This document shows positions 6,041-6,745 of a DNA stretch of 6,745 bases, in pieces. Below the pieces are notes generated by a model. The model had not been told where the DNA came from and searched no databases. It was given only the letters and a program-made list of their open reading frames with translations. The DNA lies in NCBI GenBank assembly GCA_029857855.1, contig JAOUGG010000133.1, positions 1-6,745 on the forward strand, written 5' to 3'. This DNA is from Acidimicrobiia bacterium. GTDB taxonomy: Bacteria; Actinomycetota; Acidimicrobiia; Acidimicrobiales; SZUA-35. A program made the position numbers and the translations under genes. Each line of letters begins with the position of its first letter. The stretch's first letter is position 1.

Positions 6041-6744
6041 ACGAACGAGCCCCCGAGCAGATCGATATGGAGGGCCGGTCGGTCCTGATCGCCGGTGCCA
6101 CCGGCGGACTGGGGTCGGCCATCGCCGCCGACCTGGCCGCCCGGGGAGCGAAGCTGACGCTCGTCGCCCGCCGCCCCGACCCGCTGGCGGCTCTCGAGAT
6201 CGACGGGCGAACGGTCGCCCTGGACCTCCGCACCGCCACGGCCTGCCAAGCCGCCGTCGACGCCGCGGTCGAGCACGGCGGTGGCCGCCTCGACGTGGTG
6301 GTCAACGCCGTCGGTGTCGTTGCGTTCGGTTCGATCGATGAACTTTCGGTCGACGCCATGGAGGAGCTGTTCCTGACCAACACGTTCGTACCGATCATGC
6401 TGGCCCGGGCCGCCCTGCCCGTCATGGGCGAGGGCGGTGTCCTGGTGAACATCTCCGGTGTGATCGCCGAGAAGAACCTGCCTGGCATGGCCGCCTATGG
6501 TGCGTCGAAGGCCGCCGTGCGATCGTTCGACGAGGCGCTCGGTCGCGAGGCCCGCCGGCGGAAGATCCGGGTTGTCGACGCCCGACCGCCCCACACCGAG
6601 ACCGGTCTCGCCGCCCGGGCGATCGAGGGTCGGGCTCCATCGTTTCCGGCGGGTCTCGCCCCGGCCGCCGTTGCGGCCCGCATCTGCGAGGCGATTGTCA
6701 CCGACGGCATCTCCGACCTCCCGAGCGGGTCCTTCACCGAATGA
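6037..6744 (+). CDS. Short-chain dehydrogenase/reductase (SDR)
   Basis: A 235-residue NAD(P)-dependent oxidoreductase of classical SDR size. The cofactor-binding glycine motif is GATGGLG (20-26), followed by Ala28-Arg35 and an ARRPD stretch whose arginines after the second strand suggest NADP preference. NAVG (90-93) replaces the usual NNAG, and Asn115 sits where the structural/catalytic Asn is expected. The active-site pair YGASK gives Tyr154 and Lys158. The usual catalytic Ser, 13 residues before the Tyr, is Gly141 here, with Ser140 one position earlier. After the Tyr/Lys helix comes RPPHTETGL in place of the common PG-containing loop. The start is ATG 6037, overlapping the DUF2071 stop by 4 bases, with a good Shine-Dalgarno. 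The stop at 6742-6744 overlaps a further ATG. It is probably the third gene of a redox operon; the substrate is unknown. Confidence 0.92.
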   Translation: MNERAPEQIDMEGRSVLIAGATGGLGSAIAADLAARGAKLTLVARRPDPLAALEIDGRTVALDLRTATACQAAVDAAVEHGGGRLDVVVNAVGVVAFGSIDELSVDAMEELFLTNTFVPIMLARAALPVMGEGGVLVNISGVIAEKNLPGMAAYGASKAAVRSFDEALGREARRRKIRVVDARPPHTETGLAARAIEGRAPSFPAGLAPAAVAARICEAIVTDGISDLPSGSFTE

Positions 6745-6745
6745 C
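6741..6745 (+). CDS. Possible start of a fourth operon gene (cut by window edge)
   Basis: The SDR stop codon is embedded in ATGA, as at the two preceding gene junctions. If the pattern holds, the ATG at 6741 starts another coupled gene of which only the first five bases are present. No strong Shine-Dalgarno precedes it, and nothing can be said about the product. Confidence 0.35.

Overview
This is a GC-rich window with the gene density and codon usage of a high-GC actinobacterium. The P450, the many GTG starts and the apparent leaderless promoters also fit Actinomycetota. I suspect an Acidimicrobiia-type lineage, but that is an impression and not a demonstrated assignment. I see no rRNA, tRNA, CRISPR array, insertion sequence or other mobile element.

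Layout: a DUF2254 integral membrane protein (1386-31, minus strand) is transcribed divergently from an MFS transporter (1456-2580, plus strand) across a 69-bp spacer. After 67 bp comes a cytochrome P450 (2648-3862, plus) with a clear TAAAAT box and a Shine-Dalgarno sequence. A spacer of about 100 bp follows that is rich in ACGGT/ACCGT inverted repeats. It leads into a tightly packed run of three genes: an FAD-dependent amine-oxidase/phytoene-desaturase-like oxidoreductase (3963-5237), a DUF2071 (YqjF-like) protein (5234-6040) and a short-chain dehydrogenase/reductase (6037-6744). Each junction in the run is a 4-base ATGA overlap. The last bases of the window form another ATGA at the SDR stop, so a fourth gene probably begins at 6741 and runs off the edge.

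How they work together: the FAD enzyme, DUF2071 protein and SDR are almost certainly one translationally coupled transcript and so probably one redox pathway, but the substrate cannot be read from the sequence. The P450 is an independent oxidase with all catalytic motifs and no visible redox partner. The MFS and DUF2254 genes share a promoter region and may be co-regulated.

Most noteworthy: (1) three genes carry a TAnnnT box 6-8 nt upstream of the start codon and lack a Shine-Dalgarno, which suggests leaderless mRNAs; (2) the SDR has Gly where the catalytic Ser normally lies, with a Ser one position earlier; (3) the FAD-DUF2071-SDR coupling is an uncharacterised gene set; (4) the spacer before it holds clustered palindromes that could be an operator. 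I found no convincing wholly new system.
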